From assembly GCA_000961655.1 (NCBI GenBank), contig LADR01000074.1, forward strand, positions 21,575-85,574: a stretch of 64,000 nt of DNA. Reading direction: 5' to 3'. Both the position numbers and the translations under genes were made by a program. This document shows, one piece after another, positions 1 through 8,148 of the stretch. The notes under the pieces were generated by a model that made no database searches, was not told the DNA's origin, and saw only the letters and a list, made by a program, of their open reading frames with translations. Positions within the stretch are counted from its first letter, which is position 1. Each line of letters begins with the position of its first letter. Source of the DNA: Desulfatitalea sp. BRH_c12 (lineage in GTDB: Bacteria > Desulfobacterota > Desulfobacteria > Desulfobacterales > Desulfosarcinaceae).

Positions 1-1026
1 CTCAGGGATATTATACATGCACTGGGATGCACGAGTTTGCTCACCTCCAGCGATACCCGGCGGCTTTCTCCGGAATTCTACACCATCGTTCATGGATCGA
101 TTTCGCTGGAGATGAAAACTCCCGCCTATGGGCAAGTGCGTCGGGAACTGATCATTAAAAAGATGAGGGGCCACAAATACAATTCGGGTTACCAGAATTA
201 CCGAATCAATACCGGAGGCATTGAAATATTTACCTGGCCCAAGGCCGGCGTCGCTTTAAAGCACAGCAAATGGCAAGTGCTGCCGAGTGGCATCCAAGCA
301 CTTGACGACCTTTTGGGAGGGGGGTTGGAGACCGGAACGGCCTGCCTGGTCACAGGCAGCACAGGTGCCGGCAAAAGCACACTGGGCAGTCTCTATGTTC
401 AGGCCGCTGCAAAACAGGGGCAGCACTCGGTTATATTTCTCTTCGATGAGCGCAAAGAAACCTTCCTGCGGCGCTGCGCTTCGTTGAACATTGATATGGC
501 CAGCTATATCGAAAAGGGCTTGGTCGACCTGCGCCAGATCAGTGCCGGGGACTTGTCCCCAGGCGAATTTGCTCACGACGTGCGCGAATCCGTTGAGGAA
601 AAAAAGGCCAAAGTGGTGTTGATCGACAGCATCACCGGCTACCTGAATGTCATGCCGGAGGAAAAATTGCTGTTGACGCAGATACACGAACTGCTCAGTT
701 ATCTGGGCGGGATCGGCGTCCTGACGATCATGGTGGTGACCAAATTCGGTTCGTCCGGCAACCTTGAAACGGATTTTGATGCCAGCTATATTGCCGATAC
801 CATTATTGTACTGAGACATTTTGAAGCGATGGGCAAGATACGGCGTTGCATTGCCGTAATCAAAAAACGCCATGGATTTCACGAGCATACTATCCGGGAG
901 TTTAAAATCGCAAGCAATGGCTGCGAGGTGGGACAGCCGCTGGCGGATTTCAACGGTGTACTTACCGGAAATCCGACCTACGTCGGCAAACCGGAATTCC
1001 TGCTTGACCATGAACAGGAGCGCTGA
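1..1026 (+). CDS. KaiC-like RecA-fold ATPase, C-terminal part (gene runs off the left edge)
   Basis: The reading frame is open from base 1, so the true start lies outside the window. The first ~75 visible residues look like the tail of a first KaiC domain (LGCTSLLTS, then an FYTIVHG-type strand and YRINTGGIEIF). A complete second domain follows: LPSGIQALDDLLGGGL, Walker A GSTGAGKST and Walker B VVLIDSITGY. This two-domain layout is typical of circadian KaiC and of the widespread bacterial KaiC-like signalling ATPases, which bind and hydrolyse ATP and often pair with sensor kinases. The stop codon shares one base with the start of the downstream hybrid histidine kinase (TGATG), so the two are co-translated. 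No KaiA or KaiB is visible, so a clock function is not implied. Confidence 0.85.
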   Translation, partial: LRDIIHALGCTSLLTSSDTRRLSPEFYTIVHGSISLEMKTPAYGQVRRELIIKKMRGHKYNSGYQNYRINTGGIEIFTWPKAGVALKHSKWQVLPSGIQALDDLLGGGLETGTACLVTGSTGAGKSTLGSLYVQAAAKQGQHSVIFLFDERKETFLRRCASLNIDMASYIEKGLVDLRQISAGDLSPGEFAHDVRESVEEKKAKVVLIDSITGYLNVMPEEKLLLTQIHELLSYLGGIGVLTIMVVTKFGSSGNLETDFDASYIADTIIVLRHFEAMGKIRRCIAVIKKRHGFHEHTIREFKIASNGCEVGQPLADFNGVLTGNPTYVGKPEFLLDHEQER

Positions 1027-2678
1027 TGATGCCACTGCACCAGGAACGAGAGAAGATGCCTGAACGGATGACTGTTCCGATGCTGCTGCCGATTGGTCGA
1101 GATGCCGAACTGGTCAGCAAAATGCTGGAGAAGGAAAGTGTAGATGTACTTATCTGCGAATCGATGCATGTCTTGCTGGAGCAGATTTGCAGGGGATGTG
1201 GCCCGTTTATTGTCGGCGATGAGACCTTTTCCGACAACTCTCTGGGGCGAATGACCGAAGCGCTCGACAACCAACCCGATTGGTCCGACCTGCCGGGAAT
1301 CATTCTGATCGGCCGACCGGATAATATACGGTTTTTAGACAAGTTTGCGACGCGGAACCAGATCATTGTGATCCAACGGCCGGTCAAACAATCGGTGTTC
1401 ACGAGCATCATTCATTCCGCTCTGGAGGCCAGACGGCGTCAATACGAGGTGAGGGACCTGTTGGAGGATCTGGTCCGGACCAATGAAGAGTTGCGTTCAC
1501 GTACCAAGCTGTTGCAGAAAATTGCTTTGGAACTGACCAGGGCCGAAAACAACGAGCGCAAGCGCATTGCGCAGATTCTTCACGACGATCTGCAGCAGAT
1601 GATCGCTTCCGCCAGACTGCAAACGGAGATCCTTTTAGGGGATCTGAATAATGAAATGGCGCAGAAAGCGGCGCAACCGATCTTCGATATCCTTTCTCAA
1701 GCCATGAATGCTTCCAGAAACTTGAGTCATGAATTAAATCCCGCATTTGTGATCGGTGGAAACCTGAAAGACGCTCTACACAATAAGGCGGCCGGCTTGG
1801 GCGCACAGTATGGTTTTGAGATTCATACGGCCATTGACATCGGCAGTGATCCGATTGACGAAGACATCATCACCTTTGTCTATCGCAGCGTACAGGAAAT
1901 GCTTTTCAATTGTGCCAAGCATGCCAGGGCAAAGCATGTTTCTCTTGAGCTGACCCGATCGGGAAAGTTATTAACGATCATGGTGGCCGACGATGGTGTG
2001 GGATTTGATCCGGTTCGGCTGAAGATTTTCGGGGGTATCGATGGCGGATTGGGGTTGTTCAGTATGCAGGAGAGGGCCATTGCGCTCGGCGGCTCTTTCA
2101 CTGTCGACAGCGTCCCGGACGAGGGCAGCCGGTTTTCTTTAATAATTCCTCTTATTCTGGAGGAAGTAGTCAGCAATGGGCTTCCCAATAGAACCGAATA
2201 CATTGAAAACGAGGATAATGGAGAAACGGACGCCATTTCTGTCGTGATTGCAGACGACCATGCTGTAATGCGTCAGGGATTGGCGACGTTGCTGCGAAAT
2301 CAGTCCGACATTAAAGTGGTTGCGGAAGCATCGGACGGTGAACAGGCAGTTGCTTTTGCGCTTCAGCTGCGCCCGGACGTGGTCCTCATGGACTACTCCA
2401 TGCCGCTGTTGAATGGGGCCGAGGCAACCTGCATGATCAAAAATGAAGCCCCCGAAATCGCTGTGATAGCTTTATCAATGTATGGCGGTGAAGACAAACA
2501 AAGAAGCATGCACAATGCGGGCGCACAGGCTTACTTGAAAAAAGACGTTCAGGCGGCGGAATTAATCGCCGCCATCAAACAACACGCGCGCCACATGAAA
2601 GGAAATGCACGTCAGAATGCAGTCGTTTCCTGTCACGGACCCGCATGTGATGTGTCAAAAGGGGACATGTCCGTCTGA
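1026..2678 (+). CDS. Hybrid histidine kinase (pseudo-receiver, NarL-type kinase, receiver)
   Basis: The 550-residue soluble protein begins with a degenerate receiver-like domain (about residues 15-120, PIGRDAELVSKML). A coiled coil follows, then a HisKA_3 phosphoacceptor region with H186 in the ILHDDLQQM motif. Next is an HATPase with an N-box-like FNCAKHARA and the G1 motif DDGVGFD, and last a canonical receiver (VVIADDHAVMRQG, phospho-acceptor D456 in LMDYSMP, LKKDVQ). There are no membrane segments and no DNA-binding output domain, so the terminal receiver must signal through partners. Translational coupling to the KaiC-like ATPase suggests the two form one signalling unit, a pairing seen with KaiC homologues in other proteobacteria. 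The start ATG at 1026 is fixed by the TGATG overlap. Confidence 0.85.
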   Translation: MMPLHQEREKMPERMTVPMLLPIGRDAELVSKMLEKESVDVLICESMHVLLEQICRGCGPFIVGDETFSDNSLGRMTEALDNQPDWSDLPGIILIGRPDNIRFLDKFATRNQIIVIQRPVKQSVFTSIIHSALEARRRQYEVRDLLEDLVRTNEELRSRTKLLQKIALELTRAENNERKRIAQILHDDLQQMIASARLQTEILLGDLNNEMAQKAAQPIFDILSQAMNASRNLSHELNPAFVIGGNLKDALHNKAAGLGAQYGFEIHTAIDIGSDPIDEDIITFVYRSVQEMLFNCAKHARAKHVSLELTRSGKLLTIMVADDGVGFDPVRLKIFGGIDGGLGLFSMQERAIALGGSFTVDSVPDEGSRFSLIIPLILEEVVSNGLPNRTEYIENEDNGETDAISVVIADDHAVMRQGLATLLRNQSDIKVVAEASDGEQAVAFALQLRPDVVLMDYSMPLLNGAEATCMIKNEAPEIAVIALSMYGGEDKQRSMHNAGAQAYLKKDVQAAELIAAIKQHARHMKGNARQNAVVSCHGPACDVSKGDMSV

Positions 2679-2773
2679 CGAATGATCCCGCCACCTGGAT
2701 GCAGGGTAAACGATTGCGCGGTAGGGCTGGCCATGGTATGGGTTTAAACTATTCAACTTACAGGGAGTCCAGC

Positions 2774-2956
2774 ATGGCTATGTACAAGGAAGACCGATTC
2801 TCGGCAGCGCTGAAGATGATCCAGGTAACGCCTGGAAATTTTCAGACGCTCACGCCCGCAGTAATTTTGCATGTCTATGAAGTGATTGCCGAGGCTGAAA
2901 AGCAGCTCAAACAACAGGAAGATACTGCGTCCGTAAATGAAAAGCAAAGGCGTTAA
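2774..2956 (+). CDS. Small hypothetical protein, 60 aa
   Basis: I chose the ATG at 2774 because AGGGAG lies 7-11 bases before it. An in-frame upstream ATG at 2699 would add a basic, low-quality N-terminus. The product is mostly helical and charged (MAMYKEDRFSAALKMI, then a VILHVYEVIAEAEKQLKQQ helix). No family is recognised and there is no signal peptide or Cys cluster. It lies 95 bases after the hybrid kinase on the same strand and could be the last gene of that operon. Confidence 0.55.
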   Translation: MAMYKEDRFSAALKMIQVTPGNFQTLTPAVILHVYEVIAEAEKQLKQQEDTASVNEKQRR

Positions 2957-3189
2957 GCCTTTGCCATTTCCTCTGGCGCGGCTAAGCACGCCGCCGCCAG
3001 CACTCCTGCAGGGGCGACCGGCGGTCGCCCACGTGACGCAAGGTCAGGGTGCTGGCATGTTGGGACGCGACCCTTGGTTCTCCCGCACCAATGATTGCCT
3101 GGTGTTGGTTTTTGCACCCGCAGGGGCGAACACACAGGTTCGCCCCTACGCGTTGAAGGGGCATGGTGCCGTATGTGCAGGTACCGTCA
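2957..3189. repeat. Intergenic region with two palindromic GGGGCGA-type elements
   Basis: This gene-free stretch contains GGGGCGACCGGCGGTCGCCC near 3010 and, about 110 bases on, an imperfect palindrome from AGGGGCGAAC to GTTCGCCCCT near 3122-3147. The same two motifs recur at 22160, 28620, 28823, 34189 and 35558. They behave like a REP/MITE family and could also act as bidirectional terminators between the convergent genes here. Confidence 0.6.
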
Positions 3190-3453
3190 TCATTTGTTTC
3201 CGGTCTGGGTTTGTCGCAGGTGGTGGGCCGGAACGATATTGGCCGTCCGGGTGTTTTCATCGTAGACCACCACGACTTCTTTGCGGCGCAATTGTCCCAT
3301 GACCATGGCGACGTTCCGCTCCAGGGTGGCTTCGGTATAGCCGTTGTCGGTGCCCTCGCGCGTGACGACCTCCTCGATCAGGCCGCGCAAGGCGTCCGCG
3401 CTGAGTTTTTCATGCGCGATCACCAGGCCCAGTTCACACTTCGGTGATGTCAT
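3190..3453 (-). CDS. UPF0270 / YheU-like small protein
   Basis: The core LSADALRGLIEEVVTREGTD and the following LERNVAMVMGQL and ANIVP segments match the YheU (UPF0270) family, whose biochemical role is not established. I chose the ATG at 3453 because AAGGAG lies 7 bases upstream. That places the first 20 bases inside the end of xseB. The alternative GTG at 3423, right after the xseB stop, would give a length closer to other YheU proteins but has no clear ribosome binding site. The gene is translationally coupled to xseB. Confidence 0.7.
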   Translation of the reverse strand: MTSPKCELGLVIAHEKLSADALRGLIEEVVTREGTDNGYTEATLERNVAMVMGQLRRKEVVVVYDENTRTANIVPAHHLRQTQTGNK

Positions 3454-3679
3454 CTTCAAGCTCCTTGAACGCATCGCGTACTTCTGTTTCCACTTTTTTG
3501 AGCTTGGTGTTCAACTCTTTGATCAGGCGGGCGCCCAATTTGACGTTTTCGGCCAGACAGTCGATGGGCGTTTCCGAGTTGTCCAGGCGGGTCAGGATCT
3601 CATCCAGTTGGGTGACTTTTTGCTCATAGGTCAGTTTATCGCCGTTACCGCTGTCGCTGCAAATTGGATCGCCTGTCAT
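3434..3679 (-). CDS. xseB: Exodeoxyribonuclease VII small subunit
   Basis: The 81-residue product has the XseB signature: LTYEQKVTQLDEILTRLDN, then a helix ending in LKKVETEVRDAF. XseB partners with XseA to degrade single-stranded DNA into acid-insoluble oligonucleotides. GAAGGAA lies 5-11 bases before the ATG. The gene starts directly downstream of the deleted xseA remnant and overlaps the yheU-like gene. Because the large subunit encoded beside it is broken, this subunit may have no partner unless another xseA exists in the genome. Confidence 0.9.
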   Translation of the reverse strand: MTGDPICSDSGNGDKLTYEQKVTQLDEILTRLDNSETPIDCLAENVKLGARLIKELNTKLKKVETEVRDAFKELEDDITEV

Positions 3680-3680
3680 T

Positions 3681-3990
3681 TCACGTTCCTTCTATCCGTT
3701 CGACCGTGCTGATCACCTGGCCGTCGTAAACGGTGGTTTGGGTGGGCTGACCGGCACGAATACCTTTTTCGGATCGCGATCAGATCCCGCGACCAGATCG
3801 TGCACTTTATCTGTGCGATGATTTTTCCTTGGGCATTGGTTTCGACGAGATCACAATAAAAGGAGCCGCCGCGTTCGCGGCCCGAGGAAATTTCTGCTTT
3901 AACCCAGAAGGTCTTGCCGATGGCTGGCTGAAGGATTTGCTGAATGCGTTGGGTGACAGCGCTGAGGGCGAAGATCGTGGGGGCAGACAT
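3681..3990 (-). pseudogene. xseA: xseA remnant with a large internal deletion and frameshift
   Basis: The first ~76 codons encode the OB-fold start of the exodeoxyribonuclease VII large subunit (MSAPTIFALSAVTQRIQQIL, later IKCTIWSRDLIAIRKR). Immediately afterwards a different frame encodes what looks like the extreme C-terminus of XseA (GIRAGQPTQTTVYDGQVIS, ending VERIEGT) with its stop four bases before the xseB ATG, where the intact gene would normally stop. The usual product is about 400-480 residues, so roughly 330 residues, including the catalytic region, are absent. Start, C-terminus and operon position are retained, which fits one internal deletion. A genuine deletion and an assembly collapse cannot be told apart here. 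Confidence 0.75.
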
Positions 3991-4150
3991 GCTATTCCAA
4001 TCGAGAGGTCAGTGATTGCCGCGTCAAGCGCCGGATTCAGGTTCTTGATGTCGCCCTTCAGGGGGGCAACCCCAACTCAAGTCATCTGTCGAATCTAGTT
4101 CAGCGGATATTTAATCATGAAATCTTCCTAATTCAAAATGTTTTTTCTGG

Positions 4151-4246
4151 GTATCCACCTCGGTCAAGTGAGATACGGGTGTGAGTGGCTGACGGGGCGC
4201 ACAGACCACTCAGCCGGATCACCTCATCCGTGCCAATCCCGAATGC
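4151..4246. repeat. Dispersed repeat family R2, copy 1
   Basis: The copy starts with GTATCCACCTCGGTCAAG and ends with GTGCCAATCCCGAATG, passing through a CCGGATCACCTC core. Related copies are at 4516, 6920, 19103, 49020 (rearranged), 63288 and in each 233-bp unit at the right edge. No coding potential is convincing. Confidence 0.65.
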
Positions 4247-4328
4247 ACTTCGCCACTAGTCACTGGAGCGAAATGGATGACCAATATGTGTTTTTCGAAA
4301 TCAGCGCGGATGGAATCCATACAATAGG

Positions 4329-4355
4329 TCACATATGATCAATGGTCATATGTGA
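4329..4355. promoter_or_regulatory. Perfect 10-bp inverted repeat (operator-like or hairpin)
   Basis: TCACATATGA and TCATATGTGA are exact reverse complements separated by 7 bases. The outer TCACA/TGTGA half-sites resemble Crp/Fnr-type half-sites, but the arm spacing differs from the standard site. It lies in the gene-free stretch 3991-4604, about 250 bases before the Lys-rich peptide gene. There is no T-run, so a terminator is less likely. Confidence 0.4.
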
Positions 4356-4515
4356 TCGCTGGCGATGCCTCTTTCTATCCCGTTTCGCTCCGCTTTAATA
4401 TCATCTATTTCAATGATATCAAAACAATAGAGTTTGCAGCCCGGATAACGTATCGCGGCATGAATATTGATTAGTAAAAAAGGGGCATCACCTTGCCCAT
4501 TAATAGAATAAACTT

Positions 4516-4572
4516 CATGGCTGACGTGGCGCGGACTACCCAGCGGATCACCTCGTCAGTGCCGATCCCGAA
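4516..4572. repeat. Dispersed repeat family R2, copy 2 (short)
   Basis: The segment starts CATGGCTGACGTGGCGCGG and ends GTGCCGATCCCGAAAG. It matches the short core of the R2 family found at 6920 and, almost exactly, at 63492, 63725 and 63958. It sits immediately upstream of the Lys-rich peptide gene. Confidence 0.65.
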
Positions 4573-4604
4573 AGTGGACGCTAACGAAACCGAAAGAGGC
4601 TGAT

Positions 4605-4730
4605 ATGGGCGACAAGAGTAAAAAAGATAAAGGCAAACGCGAAGATCATAAAAAAAGCAAAAACACCATAAAGGAGAAAAGGAAGCAAAAAGACGATAGA
4701 TCGAATGCTATTGCCATAGGTGAAAAATAA
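4605..4730 (+). CDS. Small lysine-rich peptide, 41 aa
   Basis: The ORF is MGDKSKKDKGKREDHKKSKN and continues with further Lys/Arg/Asp to end AIAIGEK. About half of the residues are Lys, Arg or Asp. Similar very short Lys-rich MGDKS-type peptides occur in many proteobacteria and have no assigned function. GAAAGAGG lies 6-13 bases before the ATG and is a usable ribosome binding site. The gene is convergent with the DUF2141 gene (stop at 4752). Confidence 0.5.
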   Translation: MGDKSKKDKGKREDHKKSKNTIKEKRKQKDDRSNAIAIGEK

Positions 4731-4751
4731 CCGCAAAGAGATGACGGGTAT

Positions 4752-5273
4752 TCAGTAATCCAAGCGGATCGACAGTGCCATATCTTGACCCCCGTAGGAG
4801 AAGGCGGCTGCAGAAAAGGCCGGCGGGCCGAGCGTGGCTTTTGCTTCGTTTGAAAAGCCGTAGCCTTCCTTTGGAACGCCCAACCAGTTGGTGTCAAGCT
4901 CGCCATTCATATTCTCATCGTGAATGACGCCCAGTGCGTAAGTCCCCGGAGGGATGGCCACAAAATCGCAGCGGGCCTGTGTATCCTGGATTTTCAAGAC
5001 GATTATATGGGTTGCAAAGCGCATGAACGCAAACGGGAAGCCCTCTGGTGATTCAAAAAGCGCACACCCGATGGTTCCGGTGCTGTTTTTAATGTTCAGG
5101 ATATCGACGTGAATGCCGGGGCATTCAGGTTCAGACGCGGCGCTGGCGGGAGGGGTCGCAAATACCAGTACTGCGACCAATGCAACGCACCGAACTGCCC
5201 AGTGAATGCCCATATGGCGATTCTTGATCAGGTGGATCGCCGCATCCTTTTTATCATGCAACGTATCATACAT
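4752..5273 (-). CDS. Secreted DUF2141 family protein
   Basis: After a signal peptide (WAVRCVALVAVLVFATPPASA) the mature part shows DUF2141 features: VDILNIKNSTGTIGCALFES, IPPGTYALGVIHDENMNGEL and GVPKEGYGFSNEA. These proteins are small exported beta-rich domains of unknown function. I chose the ATG at 5273 because GGAG lies 7 bases upstream; a start at 5213 (MGIHWAV) would give a shorter signal peptide but has no clear ribosome binding site. It lies 45 bases downstream of the radical SAM gene on the same strand and may share its transcript. Confidence 0.75.
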   Translation of the reverse strand: MYDTLHDKKDAAIHLIKNRHMGIHWAVRCVALVAVLVFATPPASAASEPECPGIHVDILNIKNSTGTIGCALFESPEGFPFAFMRFATHIIVLKIQDTQARCDFVAIPPGTYALGVIHDENMNGELDTNWLGVPKEGYGFSNEAKATLGPPAFSAAAFSYGGQDMALSIRLDY

Positions 5274-5317
5274 GTTCTTGCTCCAAACGTCGGCCGACGG
5301 CGTATACCGAGCCTCAC

Positions 5318-6883
5318 TTAATCGAGCGGATGGTGGCGCCGACCACCTGCCCCGATCGCCGGGGTTTGAAAACCCGATAGTCGAGGCATTACAGGGCGCC
5401 GCTGCCCAAGGATATGGATTTCGCATATTCTCCGGTAATGATAGCCGTAGATGGCCAGGGTAACCGCCAAATGCAGCAGCCTGGGCCTGCGAACCAGGGT
5501 CCATGTCAACAGATGCCAGTATTGGAATCTTTCTTTCCCCAAAATACCCAACCGCAGACAGGCGCGCAGAAACGCCAATGCTTTCTGAAAATCGGCGGGC
5601 GTTCTGGCCGCAGGCACCTTGAGTTCCGCTAAAATGCGTCGGATCCGGCGGTAATACTTACGCGGAGAATAGATCTGCTTCATAATTGCACGATAGCCAT
5701 CGATCAGTTTGTCCTGGCCCATAGCCGGTATGATATTGGTCCGGCCATCGACATTGTCGCCGGAAAACTCTCGGCAAACGCGATGTTCTCGCGTAAGGCG
5801 TTCAAACAACCGGGTTCCCGGAGGGGCTTGAAGCATGCCAACCATGGCCGTTACAATGCCGCTTCTCTGAATGAAATCGATCTGGCGTTGAAAGATAGAA
5901 GGTGTGTCGCTGTCGAAACCGACGATGAAGCCGCCCATGACCTGCAACCCAGCGCGGTGTATTTTGTGGACATCCTGCAGCAGGTCCCGGTTTTTATTGT
6001 GCGTCTTGCAGCATTCGGTAAGGCTGTTCTCATCCGGGGTTTCGATGCCGATAAACACCGAGTCGAATCCGGCTTCGGCCATCATGGCCATGAGTTCGGG
6101 GTCATCGGCAAGATTGATCGAGGCTTCCGTGAAGAACACGCAGCCTTTTTTACCTTTGCGCCATTCAATCAGGGCCGGCAGCAAATGTTCTTTAAGAGTG
6201 CGCGTGTTGCCGATAAAATTGTCGTCCACAAAAAAGATATTGCCTCGCCATCCGGCTTGATAAATGGCATCCAGTTCAGCGATCACCTGCTGGGGTGACT
6301 TGGTGCGCGGCTTTCGGCCGAAAAGAGACGTAATGTTGCAGAAATCGCAGTTGAAAGGGCATCCTCTGGAATACTGTATGTTCATGGATGCATAACGCTG
6401 CATGGGAAGCAAATCCCATAAGGGTACCGGGGTCGCGTGTATGTCGGGATAAGCGTTGGCTTTGTATATTTTTTTCGGGCATCCGGTTTGCAGATCGGCG
6501 GTAAATGCCGGCAGGGTTAGCTCGGCTTCGCCCAAAATCAGGTGATCCACTTGTGCGAAGGCCTCGGGTTCCGCTGTAAAAAGGGGGCCGCCGGCAACGA
6601 TGGGCACATGCATGGCTTTACAACGGTCGATGATGTGCCCTGCCGCTTTGCGTTGCACCGCCATGGCACTGATAAAGACCATGTCCGCCCAGGCCAGATC
6701 TTCATCTTTGAGTTCCTCTATGTTTTCATCGATAAGGTGCTTGGGCCATGCTTCGGGCAAGAGGGCGGCGACGGTAAGCAGGCCAAGTGGCGGGTAGGCC
6801 GAACGTTTCTTGATGAAGCGCAGGGCGTAGGTGAATGACCAGAATGTTTCCGGAAATTCAGGGTAAACCAGCAAAATGTTCAT
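5318..6883 (-). CDS. B12-binding radical SAM protein (DUF4070-type C-terminus)
   Basis: The N-terminal ~150 residues form a cobalamin-binding Rossmann domain (MNILLVYPEFPETFW, VPIVAGGPLFTAEPEAF, LILGEAELTLP). A radical SAM barrel follows with the cluster ligands YSRGCPFNCDFCN, and then FFVDDNFIGN and FIGIETPDE. The C-terminal region (FERLTREHRV, MKQIYSPRKYYRRI) resembles the DUF4070 tail seen in this class, which includes hopanoid methylases such as HpnR and many unassigned enzymes. It probably carries out a cobalamin-dependent radical methylation or rearrangement; the substrate cannot be read from sequence. GGGAGG precedes the ATG. No hopanoid genes are nearby. Confidence 0.85.
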   Translation of the reverse strand: MNILLVYPEFPETFWSFTYALRFIKKRSAYPPLGLLTVAALLPEAWPKHLIDENIEELKDEDLAWADMVFISAMAVQRKAAGHIIDRCKAMHVPIVAGGPLFTAEPEAFAQVDHLILGEAELTLPAFTADLQTGCPKKIYKANAYPDIHATPVPLWDLLPMQRYASMNIQYSRGCPFNCDFCNITSLFGRKPRTKSPQQVIAELDAIYQAGWRGNIFFVDDNFIGNTRTLKEHLLPALIEWRKGKKGCVFFTEASINLADDPELMAMMAEAGFDSVFIGIETPDENSLTECCKTHNKNRDLLQDVHKIHRAGLQVMGGFIVGFDSDTPSIFQRQIDFIQRSGIVTAMVGMLQAPPGTRLFERLTREHRVCREFSGDNVDGRTNIIPAMGQDKLIDGYRAIMKQIYSPRKYYRRIRRILAELKVPAARTPADFQKALAFLRACLRLGILGKERFQYWHLLTWTLVRRPRLLHLAVTLAIYGYHYRRICEIHILGQRRPVMPRLSGFQTPAIGAGGRRHHPLD

Positions 6884-6919
6884 GATGCCTCCCTTCCCAC
6901 CTTAGGCCGCATGTAATCT

Positions 6920-6979
6920 CATGGCTGACGTGGCGCGAACCACCCCACCCGGATCGCCGCACTGTGTGCCAATCCGACG
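6920..6979. repeat. Dispersed repeat family R2, copy 3 (short)
   Basis: CATGGCTGACGTGGCGCGAA to GTGCCAATCCGACGG repeats the R2 short core with a few differences. It lies in the 236-base gap between the divergent radical SAM and panE genes. Nothing else was recognised in that gap. Confidence 0.6.
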
Positions 6980-7119
6980 GTTGACTTACCAATTTAAGCA
7001 TTGTAGCTTTCTTGTCTCGGCCGATGTGACATTTACGATGCGTTTCGAATACTCGGCAACCCAATTAAGTATAACATCGCAGTTGGCGATGATCGATCAC
7101 TTTCCTCCGGGAGAAGAAG

Positions 7120-8049
7120 ATGACAGCAATTCGAAATGTGACCATTCTGGGCGCGGGTGCCATGGGGGCGGCCTATGCGGCTATGTTTTCAGAGGCTGGC
7201 GATATTGCGGTCTCGTTCGTGGCCGAGGGCGAACGTTATGACAAGCTCAAGCGGCAGGGGGTGAGTGTTAACGGCCAGCATTATGATGTGGCGATGGTCC
7301 GCCCGGATGAGGCGGTGCAACCGGCCGATCTGATTATGGTTGCCCTGAAACATCACCATCTGGCCGAGTCGCTGCCACTGATCGATGGCTTGGTCGCAGA
7401 TCATACCACCATCCTGTCAGTGATGAACGGGTTGGAGAGCGAGGAGATCATCGGCGCACGGTATGGTATGGAAAAACTGGTGTATGCCATCGCCGTCGGC
7501 ATCGACGCTGTGCGCGACGGCCTGAACTTCACGTATGGAAATCGCGGCAAAATCCTTTTTGGACCCACAGCCGAAACCGCTGGTGACCGGGTGGAACGGC
7601 TGGGCGAGGTGCTGACCTGGGCCGGGATTCCGAACCAGGTGCCGGAAGATATCAAACGTTTCATGTGGTGGAAATTCATGATCAATGTGGGCATCAACCA
7701 AGCCTCGGCCGTGCTGCGCGCGCCATACGGCATTTTTCAGAACTCGCCGGATGCCCGCGCACTGATGGAGATGCTGATGGCCGAAGTCGTGGCGCTCGCA
7801 CCCAAGTCCGGCATTGTTTTTACCGACAAGGATATGGACGAGTGGGGTCGGGTGCTGGCAAGCCTTGCGCCGCACGGAAAGACCTCCATGTTGCAGGATG
7901 TCGAAGCGGGCCGCAAAACGGAAGTGGACATTTTTGCGGGCAAGGTGGTGGCCTTGGGTGAGCAGCATCAGGTGGCCACGCCGGTGAACGCCGCGGTGCT
8001 GCACATTATCAAGGTGATTGAACGGCAAGCGGCTTTACCGGCGTTTTAA
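7120..8049 (+). CDS. panE: 2-dehydropantoate 2-reductase (ketopantoate reductase)
   Basis: The 309-residue protein starts with the nucleotide-binding motif VTILGAGAMGAAYAAMFSEA. It has the family segments LIMVALKHHHL, KFMINVGINQASAVLRAPYG and the C-terminal KTSMLQDVEAGRKTEVD. It reduces 2-dehydropantoate to pantoate with NADPH in pantothenate and CoA synthesis, although many homologues of this subgroup have uncertain substrates. GGGAGAAG lies upstream of the ATG. It stands alone and converges on the Nudix gene. Confidence 0.85.
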   Translation: MTAIRNVTILGAGAMGAAYAAMFSEAGDIAVSFVAEGERYDKLKRQGVSVNGQHYDVAMVRPDEAVQPADLIMVALKHHHLAESLPLIDGLVADHTTILSVMNGLESEEIIGARYGMEKLVYAIAVGIDAVRDGLNFTYGNRGKILFGPTAETAGDRVERLGEVLTWAGIPNQVPEDIKRFMWWKFMINVGINQASAVLRAPYGIFQNSPDARALMEMLMAEVVALAPKSGIVFTDKDMDEWGRVLASLAPHGKTSMLQDVEAGRKTEVDIFAGKVVALGEQHQVATPVNAAVLHIIKVIERQAALPAF

Positions 8050-8148
8050 GAGTCACCATCGAAGTATCGTTCAGGTTTATCGACAGTAAGCGACTTGTCT
8101 GATCGAAACTGGTTTGAGAAGATTGGAAAGAGTACCCGGAAAGTGACT

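Noticed and set aside
256..1035. 259-codon minus-strand frame opposite the KaiC-like gene
   Set aside because: Shadow frame with low-complexity composition; the plus strand carries Walker motifs.
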